Below are positions 51,038 to 60,164 of a DNA stretch of 64,000 bases, in pieces. The stretch is from NCBI GenBank assembly GCA_937141405.1, contig CAKZQQ010000006.1, forward strand, positions 248,001-312,000, read 5' to 3'. The notes beneath the pieces were generated by a model, which had not been told where the DNA came from, did no database searches, and worked only from the letters and a program-made list of their open reading frames with translations. The DNA is from an uncultured Campylobacterota bacterium. GTDB taxonomy: Bacteria; Campylobacterota; Campylobacteria; Campylobacterales; Sulfurovaceae. Position 1 is the stretch's first letter; every line of letters begins with the position of its first letter. Both the position numbers and the translations under genes were made by a program.

Positions 51038-51701
51038 AATACTTCTTACTTTCACACTGCTTTTAAATGTTGCGCTTTACGCAGAGGAAGTGCCATACAA
51101 ACTCGACATCACCCGCGACGGTAAAGTTTCCACCCAAGTAGCCTATAATTTTTGGAGTGGAGAATACCCAAGCCCTGTCATCAATATCCATGCAGGAACA
51201 GATGGAAAAACGACCATAGAGGGCTATGTCTCTCTGAGAGATAAAAAAGAGCGCAAGGTATGTACGGTAAAAAACGGACTCTATCATCCATGGGCAAAGG
51301 GGAAAGATTCGCTTATCAACTTTTACACTATCGTGCCCATAGAGAGCTATAAAGTTTTGGTGGAACTTCCCGATGAAGTCCAAAGCAGTTTCAGCGATCC
51401 GGATTTAAAAGTTGGCGATGAGATACGAAACATCGTTTATCTTGCCGAAGGAGAATCGCAGGGCATTATCCATGGCGATAAGAGAGCAGATGAGACAGTC
51501 TATTTTCAAACAAATATCTTTGAAAACAATCCAAAGATATTTCAACGCATAGAAAATATAAGCACTCTTGAAAAGAATGAGCAGTGGTTCTATCTCAAGT
51601 GTGATGAGGGGTACAATGTATTTGTAGAAGATGTTGATCTACTTGAGCAAGAGGGCATCAAAAAGGGGCAGATAACAGGCTATGGGAGCGTCTCTCCATA
51701 A
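51027..51701 (+). CDS. Exported protein of unknown function, 224 aa
   Basis: It has a signal peptide (PKILLTFTLLLNVALYA, cleaved before EEV) and a mature part rich in beta-strand, including DLKVGDEIRNIVYLAEGE and a C-terminal GYNVFVEDVDLL. I recognise no family. Two ATGs are in tandem at 51027 and 51030. Codon use is closer to core genes than to the OLD pair, so it is probably the first native gene after the island even though it overlaps the membrane-protein gene. Confidence 0.7.
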   Translation: MMPKILLTFTLLLNVALYAEEVPYKLDITRDGKVSTQVAYNFWSGEYPSPVINIHAGTDGKTTIEGYVSLRDKKERKVCTVKNGLYHPWAKGKDSLINFYTIVPIESYKVLVELPDEVQSSFSDPDLKVGDEIRNIVYLAEGESQGIIHGDKRADETVYFQTNIFENNPKIFQRIENISTLEKNEQWFYLKCDEGYNVFVEDVDLLEQEGIKKGQITGYGSVSP

Positions 51702-51755
51702 GCTTCTTTAAATCAACTTTCACTACAATAAACCATATTTTCACAAGGATACCAT

Positions 51756-52742
51756 GTGCGTTTTTTTAGACTACTTTTGCTCATCATCTTTTCAGGCTAT
51801 TTTGTAAGTGCCAATGACGACAGACCTCCTATAGCGTATGATTTTCTTGCTAAAAAAGAGGTGCGGGCATTTGTAGATATGATGGTAAAAAAGCATGGAT
51901 TTGAGCGAAGCTACATAGAGAGTGTACTAAGAGGTGCTAAGCTTGATCGTGACACGCTCGCAAGATACACGGGCAAATATAAGGTCGGCTCTACCAACGG
52001 ACCGTGGGAGCGATACAAAGCGCATGTGCTCGATGATATATCGTTACAAAAGGCGAAAGATTTTAAAAAGCGTTATAAAAAGACACTTGAGCGCGCGAGC
52101 AAAGAGTATGATGTGCCTGCAGAGTATATCGTGGGATTCATAGCCGTTGAGAGTAAATTTGGAGAATACACGGGCGATTATCGCGTCCTAGATGCACTTG
52201 CAACGCTGGCTTTTCATCACAATCGTATGCAAAAGTTTTTCAAAAATGAGCTCATATATCTCTTTATAGTCTCAAAAGAGCAGGGCTATGATATCACCAA
52301 GCTCCAAGGCTCATTCGCTGGTGCTATGGGGTGCGTGCAGCAAGTGCCTTCCGTCTTTAGAAAGTTTGGCATGGATTACAACAAAGACGGTGTGAAGGAT
52401 CCGTGGGATTTAGAGGATTGTATCGGGATTATCGCAAGATTTATGCATCAAAACGGATGGCGTAATGATAGATGTGTGGCGGTACGAACCAACTTTAAGG
52501 AGAAGCGCTATAGAGGGATAACTCCAACGCATAAAAAGAAGTATAGCATCAAGACACTGCAAAAAAACGGACTCTATGCCACAGAGCCGTTTAACGAAGA
52601 GAGTGCATATCTGCTTCGTTTGCGCAATGATACGCATGATGAGCTCTGGTTCGGTGGAGCGAATTTTCGTGTGTTGACGCGGTATAACAATGCCGCAACC
52701 TACGGCATGGCGATCCACCTCATAGCTGAGGCGGTCAAGTAG
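51756..52742 (+). CDS. mltB: Lytic murein transglycosylase B
   Basis: MltB cleaves the glycan strand of peptidoglycan with 1,6-anhydro product formation. This copy is 328 aa, with a signal peptide (FFRLLLLIIFSGYFVSA) and the family core: catalytic Glu in EYIVGFIAVESKFGEYTGDYRVLDALATLAF, then KLQGSFAGAMGCVQQVPSVFRKFGMDYNKDGVKDPWDLEDCIG, and NFRVLTRYNNAATYGMAIHLIAEA at the end. No lipobox is visible, so it may be periplasmic rather than lipid-anchored. The start is GTG with AAGGAT 5 bases ahead. Confidence 0.93.
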   Translation: MRFFRLLLLIIFSGYFVSANDDRPPIAYDFLAKKEVRAFVDMMVKKHGFERSYIESVLRGAKLDRDTLARYTGKYKVGSTNGPWERYKAHVLDDISLQKAKDFKKRYKKTLERASKEYDVPAEYIVGFIAVESKFGEYTGDYRVLDALATLAFHHNRMQKFFKNELIYLFIVSKEQGYDITKLQGSFAGAMGCVQQVPSVFRKFGMDYNKDGVKDPWDLEDCIGIIARFMHQNGWRNDRCVAVRTNFKEKRYRGITPTHKKKYSIKTLQKNGLYATEPFNEESAYLLRLRNDTHDELWFGGANFRVLTRYNNAATYGMAIHLIAEAVK

Positions 52743-52757
52743 CCGTAGACTATTTGA

Positions 52758-53300
52758 TTATTGTTGCGCAGGCGGAGGTGTGCCCATCTTTTGCTGCATC
52801 TGTGTTGCTTGATGTTTTGTAAATTCATCAGCCGTTACATTACCGTCACCATTGGCATCGATATCACTAAAGGCAGGTGCACTGCCGGCATTTTTCATCA
52901 TCTTGCCTGCTTCGGCATTTTGCTTCATGCGTTCTGCGCGCGCTTGATCAAACTCTGTTTCAGGGACTACGCCATCACCGTTGAGGTCAAAATCACTAAA
53001 ACTCGGTCTGTTTATCATACCTTGTCCCATTCCTTGTCCTTGCCCCATACCATTGCCCATACCTTTTCCTTGGCCCATGCCATTACCCATGCCTTTTCCC
53101 TGTCCGACACCCATGTATTTTTGACGCTCTTCGGGGGTAAGTGTTTGCATACGCTTTTGCATCTCTTGTTGGAAAGCAGGACGCTCATCGAGTGAAACCG
53201 TTCCTCGCATATTCATCAACTCTTCCGTGCTCATTTGAGAAAAATCTGTAGCCCAAAGAGCCATACAAGCAAGTGCTGATATGATCATAATCTTTTTCAT
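52758..53300 (-). CDS. Secreted EF-hand protein with Gly/Met repeat
   Basis: This 180-aa exported protein (signal MKKIMIISALACMALWA) has a DUF1104-like N-terminal helix pair (MSTEELMNMRG ... EERQKYMG), a low-complexity Gly-Gln-Met stretch made of near-identical GQGKGMGNGM units, and two EF-hand loops, DLNGDGVVPETEF and DANGDGNVTADEF, with the canonical Asp/Asn/Gly/Glu calcium ligands. The C-terminus is Gln-rich (QATQMQQKMGTPPPAQQ). It probably binds calcium in the periplasm; the role is unknown. A TATAAT box on the minus strand near 53353-53362 lies upstream. Confidence 0.8.
   Translation of the reverse strand: MKKIMIISALACMALWATDFSQMSTEELMNMRGTVSLDERPAFQQEMQKRMQTLTPEERQKYMGVGQGKGMGNGMGQGKGMGNGMGQGQGMGQGMINRPSFSDFDLNGDGVVPETEFDQARAERMKQNAEAGKMMKNAGSAPAFSDIDANGDGNVTADEFTKHQATQMQQKMGTPPPAQQ
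53020..53106 (-). repeat. Coding tandem repeat in the EF-hand protein gene
   Basis: A 30-bp unit encoding GQGKGMGNGM occurs twice in near-identical form, with a partial third (GQGQGMGQGM). It is a length-variable low-complexity coding repeat, not a CRISPR. Confidence 0.75.
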
Positions 53301-53498
53301 CGTTATTCCTTTGGTAGGTGGTTTGTCGCATCTATCTTTATATGATAGGGCAACTGTGGATATTATAACGAAGATATGTTAACTGATTTTAAAGGGATTT
53401 GATGGATAGCACAAGAAGTGTGAAAGCGACAAAGAACAATTGATTTTAATAGGGATTTGTTAATATGCTCCCATGCAAAGCATGGGATGAGAGAAGTG
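53301..53498. other. Intergenic region between SPFH and EF-hand genes
   Basis: The 198 bases hold the minus-strand promoter for the EF-hand gene (TTATAATAT) near 53355 and the hairpin described at 53469-53487. I see no gene in it. Confidence 0.5.
53469..53487 (-). terminator. Hairpin downstream of the SPFH gene
   Basis: TCCCATGC-AAA-GCATGGGA is a perfect 8-bp stem 12 bases beyond the stop of the minus-strand SPFH gene. There is no T-run. Confidence 0.5.
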
Positions 53499-54356
53499 TT
53501 ATTTCTTAAATACATTGCCGAGCATGCCTTTGATGGCACCTTGAAGGTCGGCAGGATAGATGACAAATTTCGAATTTGGACTTTGGCTTATCTTGTGAAG
53601 TGAATCTATATAACGATCCCCAAGCAAGAACATAGCAGGGAGTTCTTGATCTTTGACATTTTCGCTAATCATTTTGATGGCTTCAGCCGATGCATTTGCG
53701 AGCGTGATTTGTGCTTGCGCTTCTCTTTTGGCTGCTTCGAGTTTCCCGTCAGCCTCCAATATCGCTGCATTTTTATTCCCCTCAGCCGTTGTAACGATCG
53801 CTCTACGCTCTCTCTCCGCTGCTGCTTGTCGCTCCATGGATGCTTGCATGGAACCGCTTGGTGCGATATCTTGTATCTCTACAGATTTGACCGTGACACC
53901 CCAGTCAGCAACATCATCGATGATAGAGTCTTTGAGTTTCGTCTTGATATGTTCTCTATTTGAGAGTGCTTCATCGAGCTTCATTTCTCCTAAGATCGAA
54001 CGTAAAGTCGTCATAACAAGATTTTGAATGGCGAGTTTAAAATTTTCAACTCCATAGATCGCATCAGCAGGTTTGGTAACTCTGATGAATGTGATGGCGT
54101 TTGTATGGATGACGGCGTTATCCATTGTGATGACCTCTTGTTCGGGAACATCGAGGATGATGTCTCTTGTGGAGACTCTTTGTCTAATTGATTCAATATA
54201 AGGGACGATGATGTTAAGGCCCGGAGTGAGTGTACGGGTAAATTTTCCAAGACGCTCTACTATCCACTCTTCACCTTGCGGGACGATATTGACCCCCTTG
54301 TAGAGGGTGACGATGACCAAAACGGCCAGGACTACAGTTATATTTAAAAATTCCAT
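53499..54356 (-). CDS. SPFH/Band 7 membrane protein (QmcA/stomatin-like)
   Basis: This 285-aa protein has an N-terminal hydrophobic anchor (LNITVVLAVLVIVTLYKGVNIV), an SPFH domain with VPQGEEWIVERLGKFTRTL, VITMDNAVIHTNAITFIRV and VEIQDIAPS, a coiled coil with MQASMERQAAAERERRAI, and a C-terminal hydrophobic segment. QmcA-type proteins are scaffolds of membrane microdomains and work with NfeD proteins. Its gene follows the NfeD gene by 12 bases. Confidence 0.92.
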   Translation of the reverse strand: MEFLNITVVLAVLVIVTLYKGVNIVPQGEEWIVERLGKFTRTLTPGLNIIVPYIESIRQRVSTRDIILDVPEQEVITMDNAVIHTNAITFIRVTKPADAIYGVENFKLAIQNLVMTTLRSILGEMKLDEALSNREHIKTKLKDSIIDDVADWGVTVKSVEIQDIAPSGSMQASMERQAAAERERRAIVTTAEGNKNAAILEADGKLEAAKREAQAQITLANASAEAIKMISENVKDQELPAMFLLGDRYIDSLHKISQSPNSKFVIYPADLQGAIKGMLGNVFKK

Positions 54357-54368
54357 ATGTTTCTCCTT

Positions 54369-54824
54369 TTAGTTGATGGGTTTGACTTCGATAAGCTGAC
54401 CATTGACTTGAACGATCATAACGCGTGTATCTTTTGCGATATCCTCTTTTGCGGTGGCAGGCCATTTGGTATTGCCTAATACGGGAATATCAAAGGTTAC
54501 TTCACCTCTTGCATTTGCTGTGATATCTTTTGTGATTGTTCCAAGGGTGTCGAGTCTATAGTTTGACTGCCCACTGTCAGTGATCTGCTTGATCCTAAAT
54601 TTTTTATACCATATCGCTATAAATACCACTGAAATGATAAGCCATATAAGTATCTGCAAACTAAAAGGAATATCAAGCCATAAGGCTAAAAGACCTACGA
54701 TTGTTGATGCAAAAGCAAGACCGAGGATAAAGAATGTACCTATGTTGAGTTCAATCACAAGCAGTATAATTCCCAAGATTACCCAGTGCCACCAGAGTAT
54801 ATTTTGATCTAGCATTTCTAACAT
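54369..54824 (-). CDS. NfeD family membrane protein (YbbK-like)
   Basis: This 151-aa NfeD-family protein has about three transmembrane helices (WVILGIILLVIELNI, ILGLAFASTIVGLLALWL, LQILIWLIISVVFIAIW) and a C-terminal OB-fold domain (GEVTFDIPVLGNTKWPATAKE ... VNGQLIEVKPI). Short NfeD proteins pair with SPFH proteins, as here. A TATAAT on the minus strand (54854-54859) is the likely promoter. Confidence 0.92.
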   Translation of the reverse strand: MLEMLDQNILWWHWVILGIILLVIELNIGTFFILGLAFASTIVGLLALWLDIPFSLQILIWLIISVVFIAIWYKKFRIKQITDSGQSNYRLDTLGTITKDITANARGEVTFDIPVLGNTKWPATAKEDIAKDTRVMIVQVNGQLIEVKPIN

Positions 54825-54904
54825 AGCAACTCCAATATTTTATTGATGTGGGTATTATAGCATACGAAATCCCTCAAATATAAAAAGTTAAAGTAATATT
54901 TGGT

Positions 54905-54910
54905 TATAAT
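54905..54910 (+). promoter_or_regulatory. -10 box of ilvC
   Basis: TATAAT in TGGTTATAATCGCCC lies 33 bases before the ilvC ATG. A minus-strand TATAAT for the NfeD gene lies in the same gap. Confidence 0.6.
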
Positions 54911-54924
54911 CGCCCAAATTCTAG

Positions 54925-55982
<1,058 letters not shown>

Positions 55983-56225
55983 TGTGTCATCTTCGCAAGA
56001 GTTTACTCGGTCACTTACTTGTCGTAAGCTCCCTTGTAACAACTTGCAAATTTAACACAAACTATTCTAAAAATTTAGTGAGTTTATAAAATATCTCTAC
56101 TTTCTTATTTTCAATCTTTCTATAAACTTTCAAATTTATGCACAACTTCAAAACGGTTATTATCTTCATCTCTATAATTAAAACTTTTTCGCTAAAATAA
56201 TCTTAGATTACATAGTAAGGTTTAT

Positions 56226-57284
56226 ATGGCAGTAAAACGAAAAAAAAGAGGAAGACCGGCGAAAAAAAAGAGCAGTGATTTTAGTAAAAATATCATCATT
56301 CCTCTGAGTGTTATAGCCGCTGTTTTACTTGTAATATTTGGCTACTATCTTGCTAAGATGAATGCCAATGAAAACGCCGCACCAAAGACAAAGATATCCA
56401 CACCGCAAAAACAGAGTCAAACGACGATAAATCCTTACGAAAAGAGCATTGTTAGCGATAATTCTCATACGATCAACCGGGTCAAAAAAGAGCCCGCTAA
56501 AGTCATAGAGCCAAGACAAGAAACGCTAGAAAATGAACAAGAAGAGACTCAAGAGAAGCAACCCAAAAATGTTATCACTTATAAAGATGCTCCGATCCTT
56601 GTTGTTAAAAAAGAGCCGATGCGTGTAGGTAAGAGGGCAAAGCTCGTGATCATCATCGATGATGTGCATCTTCAAAGGCAGATCGATAGCATCAGAGCAA
56701 CGGGACTCAAGATCACACCATCTATCTTTCCTCCTTCAGAGATAGCAGAACATACCGACATCCTTGCACAAAAACTTACCCACTATATAGTGCATCTGCC
56801 GCTTGAGTCGGGTAGCGCGCAGATGAACAAGATGCGAGGCACACTTATGGTTACAGATACACCCGATAAGGTGCTAGAGAGAATCGAAGAGATCAAGAGG
56901 CTTTTTCCAAATGCCAAATATATCAACAACCATACAGGGAGCGTCTATACTTCCAATTATCAAGCGATGAAAGTGCTCTACGCTCTTTTAAAGCAGGAGG
57001 GTATTACCTTTATCGATAGTAGGACTGATACGCACACGCAAGTACCAAGAGTGACACAAGATCTGCATGAACGGTATATAAGCAGAGATGTTTTTTTGGA
57101 TAATGCAAGAGATGTGAGTAGCATACGAGCACAACTTAAAAAAGCGATAAAAGTTGCAGAGAAACAGGGGTATGCTATAGTGATAGGCCATCCATACAGT
57201 GTAACAATGCAGGTGCTTAAAAATTCTCAAAATCTGCTCAAAGATGTCGATGTTGTCTATGTCGATGAGCTTTTTGGAGGCTAG
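56226..57284 (+). CDS. Divergent polysaccharide deacetylase-fold protein (YibQ-like), AT-hook-like N-terminus
   Basis: This 352-aa protein has a basic cytoplasmic N-terminus KRKKRGRPAKKKSS, whose RGRP core resembles an AT-hook DNA-minor-groove motif. One transmembrane helix follows (IIPLSVIAAVLLVIFGYYLA, ~25-44), then a charged periplasmic linker and a YibQ/DUF610 deacetylase-like domain: LVIIIDDVHLQRQ, GLKITPSIFPPS, YIVHLPLESG, NNHTGS, FIDSRTDT and VIGHPY. The two Asp and the His residues fit a metal site. It is known as a divergent deacetylase family, with no activity established. Its end overlaps no gene; the DASS transporter starts 1 base later. Confidence 0.82.
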   Translation: MAVKRKKRGRPAKKKSSDFSKNIIIPLSVIAAVLLVIFGYYLAKMNANENAAPKTKISTPQKQSQTTINPYEKSIVSDNSHTINRVKKEPAKVIEPRQETLENEQEETQEKQPKNVITYKDAPILVVKKEPMRVGKRAKLVIIIDDVHLQRQIDSIRATGLKITPSIFPPSEIAEHTDILAQKLTHYIVHLPLESGSAQMNKMRGTLMVTDTPDKVLERIEEIKRLFPNAKYINNHTGSVYTSNYQAMKVLYALLKQEGITFIDSRTDTHTQVPRVTQDLHERYISRDVFLDNARDVSSIRAQLKKAIKVAEKQGYAIVIGHPYSVTMQVLKNSQNLLKDVDVVYVDELFGG

Positions 57285-57285
57285 T

Positions 57286-58611
57286 ATGCGTCTTTTATCT
57301 CTCTCTTTACTTGTTTCTTTTGGAAGCTATTTTCTCTTCGCTCTCTTTTTTAATGCATCTCAATCAGCTCTTTTGGCAAGTGTGCTTTTCCTTGTTATCG
57401 TCTGGACTAATGAGGCGCTCCCTATGGGTGTGGTCTCTTTGTTGCCGGTAATTCTGTTTCCAAGTTTTGGCATACTTAATATCAATGATGTATCAAGCGG
57501 TTACGCCAATCCTATCATATTTCTTTTTCTCGGCGGTTTTATGCTCTCTATCGCCTTTGAAAAGACGAAATTACACTCCATAGTAGCCAGAAAAATCATG
57601 CATATTTTTCCCCAGACGGTCATTGGGGTTATCTATGCACTTGCCGTTACATCGGCACTCTTAAGTTCTATGCTCTCCAACACAACGGTCGCTTTGATGT
57701 TGTTGCCCGTGGCTTTGAGTTTGAGCCCAAAGAAAGAGCTCAAAGCTGTTTTTTTGTTAGCGATTGCATATGGTGCAAGTATAGGTGGTACGCTGACTCC
57801 AATCGGCACACCTCCAAATCTGATTCTTTTTGGATTTTTAGAAAAGCAAGGAGAGTCCTTTCTTCCTTTTGCCGAATGGGTCTTTAAACTTTTGCCGCTT
57901 GTTGTGGTGATGCTTACGGTTATGCCTTGGGTGATTGCGCGTGGGGTAGATAAAGAGCTACATATCGGAGTTGATGATATCACTCCAATCGCATTTAATA
58001 AGACACACAAAAGATTGACACAAGTGCTTCTATCGCTTATCATCATCTTAGCGCTTAACGCATTTGCCAAACAGATGTTTGATATCGCGCTTGACGAGAA
58101 GATACTTTTGCTCGGTTTTGGTCTCCTTATGTTTGTGCCAAAAGTCGGATTTTTACAGTGGAGCGACACCAAAAAAATCCCCTATGAGATCATCTTCTTA
58201 TTTGGTGCAGGATTTAGCATAGCCGCAGCATTTATGCAAACCGGACTCGCTGCAAAGCTTGCTACTATGCTTTTGGGATTTTCGACGCTCAATTTTTTTG
58301 TCCTCCTCATCGTCGTGGCAACGCTTATCGTTTTTTTAACTGAAGTGACAAGCAATACTGCACTCATCTCTATGATGGTGCCCATACTTTTTAAGTTTAC
58401 GCAACTGCTCGATCCGCACGAAGCGATCATCGTACTTATGCTAGCAACCGTGAGCGGCAGTTTTGCCTTTATGCTCCCGATTGCCACACCACCCAATGCT
58501 ATCGTGGTCTCTTCGGGTGATGTTCAGATCAAGCAGATGATAAAAGCAGGGTCCATCTTGAACATTATAGGCATAATTATCGTCGCAATTATTGGTTATT
58601 TTTTTTGGTAA
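57286..58611 (+). CDS. DASS/SLC13-family anion:sodium symporter
   Basis: This 441-aa transporter is of the divalent anion:Na+ symporter family (dicarboxylates, sulfate, phosphate). Two SNT motifs with flanking Gly-Thr-Pro-Pro loops identify it: MLSNTTVALMLLPVAL with GTLTPIGTPPNLI, and LTEVTSNTALISMMVPILF with MLPIATPPNAIVVSSG. About 11 transmembrane helices are visible. The ATG at 57286 has GGAGG ahead; an earlier in-frame start lies within the previous gene. The substrate is not determinable. Confidence 0.92.
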   Translation: MRLLSLSLLVSFGSYFLFALFFNASQSALLASVLFLVIVWTNEALPMGVVSLLPVILFPSFGILNINDVSSGYANPIIFLFLGGFMLSIAFEKTKLHSIVARKIMHIFPQTVIGVIYALAVTSALLSSMLSNTTVALMLLPVALSLSPKKELKAVFLLAIAYGASIGGTLTPIGTPPNLILFGFLEKQGESFLPFAEWVFKLLPLVVVMLTVMPWVIARGVDKELHIGVDDITPIAFNKTHKRLTQVLLSLIIILALNAFAKQMFDIALDEKILLLGFGLLMFVPKVGFLQWSDTKKIPYEIIFLFGAGFSIAAAFMQTGLAAKLATMLLGFSTLNFFVLLIVVATLIVFLTEVTSNTALISMMVPILFKFTQLLDPHEAIIVLMLATVSGSFAFMLPIATPPNAIVVSSGDVQIKQMIKAGSILNIIGIIIVAIIGYFFW

Positions 58612-58615
58612 CATG

Positions 58616-58652
58616 AAGAGAGCATAGATGCTAAAATGGTCCCTCTTTTTTT
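58616..58652 (+). terminator. Possible Rho-independent terminator after the DASS gene
   Basis: AAGAGAG pairs with CCCTCTT with one mismatch around an inner GCAT-AG-ATGC stem, followed by a run of T. It sits 5 bases after the stop. Confidence 0.4.
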
Positions 58653-58728
58653 ATTGAAATATGACAATATGAAATAATTTTCTTTCTCCTTTTTTGTGCA
58701 TGTTATACTTTGAAAAAAGGATTTTTTG

Positions 58729-59511
58729 ATGCGAGAATTGGAGCACTCGAAGCTTAAGAAGTATCTCTCAAGTTTGAAAAAGATACCTAAAAGTATGAGC
58801 TATAGAGGGGATCTCTCTCTGCTTGAGAGACCAAAAGTTGCGATAGTCGGCAGTAGAAATCCAACGCTCTATACGCAAAAATATACTTACTTGCTTGCAA
58901 AAGCGTTAGCGCAAAGAGGTGTCTGTGTCGTCAGTGGTGCAGCTATGGGAGTGGATGCTTTAGCGCATGAGGGCGCAGGCGCTGCAAATACTATAGCAGT
59001 TCTTGGGTGTGGTATCGACCTTGTTTATCCTGCGATTAATGCACAAATGATAGTTGATATCGCATACAAAGGTTTGGTGCTGAGTCAATTTGAGGCCGAT
59101 TTTAGAGCAACGAAGTGGAGCTTTTTGTTGCGCAATGAGGTTGTGGTCTCCTTGGGCGAAGTGCTTATAGTCACACAAGCCGATATTGATAGCGGCTCTA
59201 TGCACTCGGTTAAGTATGCGAAAGAGCAGGGTAAAGAGATATATGTGTTGCCACACCCGATAGGTGAGAGTGAAGGGAGTAATGGATTATTGGCTAGCAA
59301 ACAGGCGCAAGCTATTTATGATATAGAGCTTTTTGCTTCAAGATATGGAAATGCGATAGAGCGAAGTGAGGTTATCAAAGATGAGTTTTTCTATTTTTGT
59401 CAAAAAAATCCAACACTCGATGAGGCTGTAGAGCGATTTGGTGATAGAGTTTACACAGAAGAGCTCGAGGGCTCTTTAGTGATAAGAAATGGACGTGTTA
59501 TGATGCTTTAG
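58729..59511 (+). CDS. dprA: DNA processing protein DprA
   Basis: DprA binds incoming single-stranded DNA in natural transformation and loads RecA; this copy is 260 aa. It has a Rossmann-like fold with VAIVGSRNPTLYTQKYTYLLAKALAQRG, VVSGAAMGVDALAH, TIAVLGCGIDLVYP and VLPHPIGESEGSNGLL. The N-terminal helix is short, as usual in Campylobacterota, and a small C-terminal wHTH-like part remains. The ATG is preferred over a TTG before it. It overlaps the convergent thioredoxin gene by 14 bases. Confidence 0.93.
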   Translation: MRELEHSKLKKYLSSLKKIPKSMSYRGDLSLLERPKVAIVGSRNPTLYTQKYTYLLAKALAQRGVCVVSGAAMGVDALAHEGAGAANTIAVLGCGIDLVYPAINAQMIVDIAYKGLVLSQFEADFRATKWSFLLRNEVVVSLGEVLIVTQADIDSGSMHSVKYAKEQGKEIYVLPHPIGESEGSNGLLASKQAQAIYDIELFASRYGNAIERSEVIKDEFFYFCQKNPTLDEAVERFGDRVYTEELEGSLVIRNGRVMML

Positions 59512-60037
59512 GTTTTTGTGGTTTTTTTAGCTCAGCGATAATCTCTTCAAAAGTTTTCTCATCTATCATACCGGTGTGCATGAGCTGCACAACCCCTTTA
59601 GCGTCAATGATAAGTAAGAAGGGGATGCTTCCTTCCCATTCGGCACGTACAGTGATATAGTTGAGGAAGTCGTACGCTTCATCTTGGGAGACCAATCGGT
59701 AATTGATCCCCTTTGATTTGCCAAATCCTTTGAGCTCTTCACTGGTGAGCCCTTGTACCTCTACTCCTACTACAACGATATCATCCTTATATTTCTTTTG
59801 GATATTTTTGTAAATATCTATCGATGCAAGGCAAGGGGGGCATTGGTGTCCAAAGAAATCCAAAAAGACAATTTTGCCTTTAAAATCTGCAAAGTCTAGC
59901 CCTTCTTGTATCCCCTTTATAGTGTAGGTTGTACCCTCGATATCTTTAATAGTAAAAGTCTCATCGTTTTCTTGGGAAAATGCAAATGAGGTAAAGATCA
60001 GCATGAGAGCAGTGATCATATTTATAGCTAACTTCAT
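59498..60037 (-). CDS. TlpA-like thioredoxin-fold lipoprotein/periplasmic oxidoreductase
   Basis: This 179-aa protein has a signal peptide (INMITALMLIFTSFAFS) and a thioredoxin fold with IVFLDFFGHQCPPCLASIDIY (CPPC active site), then a GVEVQGLTSEELKGF loop and the cis-Pro region in GSIPFLLIIDAKG. TlpA/ResA-type proteins reduce periplasmic disulfides, often for cytochrome c or copper-site assembly. The ATG at 60037 is chosen because the longer frame adds residues before the signal peptide. Confidence 0.88.
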   Translation of the reverse strand: MKLAINMITALMLIFTSFAFSQENDETFTIKDIEGTTYTIKGIQEGLDFADFKGKIVFLDFFGHQCPPCLASIDIYKNIQKKYKDDIVVVGVEVQGLTSEELKGFGKSKGINYRLVSQDEAYDFLNYITVRAEWEGSIPFLLIIDAKGVVQLMHTGMIDEKTFEEIIAELKKPQKPKAS

Positions 60038-60164
60038 TACGCCCGCCTTTTTTTGATTTTCAAGATTATACAATTTTTATTTGAATTAATCGTGAAAATA
60101 TTCTACTTCTTGTTAAGTTCTTTTGATTATACTTTGTTTATATCTCTCATTATAAGGTGCAAAG

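Noticed and set aside
53020-53106. Direct repeats considered as a CRISPR array
   Set aside because: The units are contiguous, lie in frame within the EF-hand protein and encode a Gly/Met repeat; there are no unique spacers and no cas genes.
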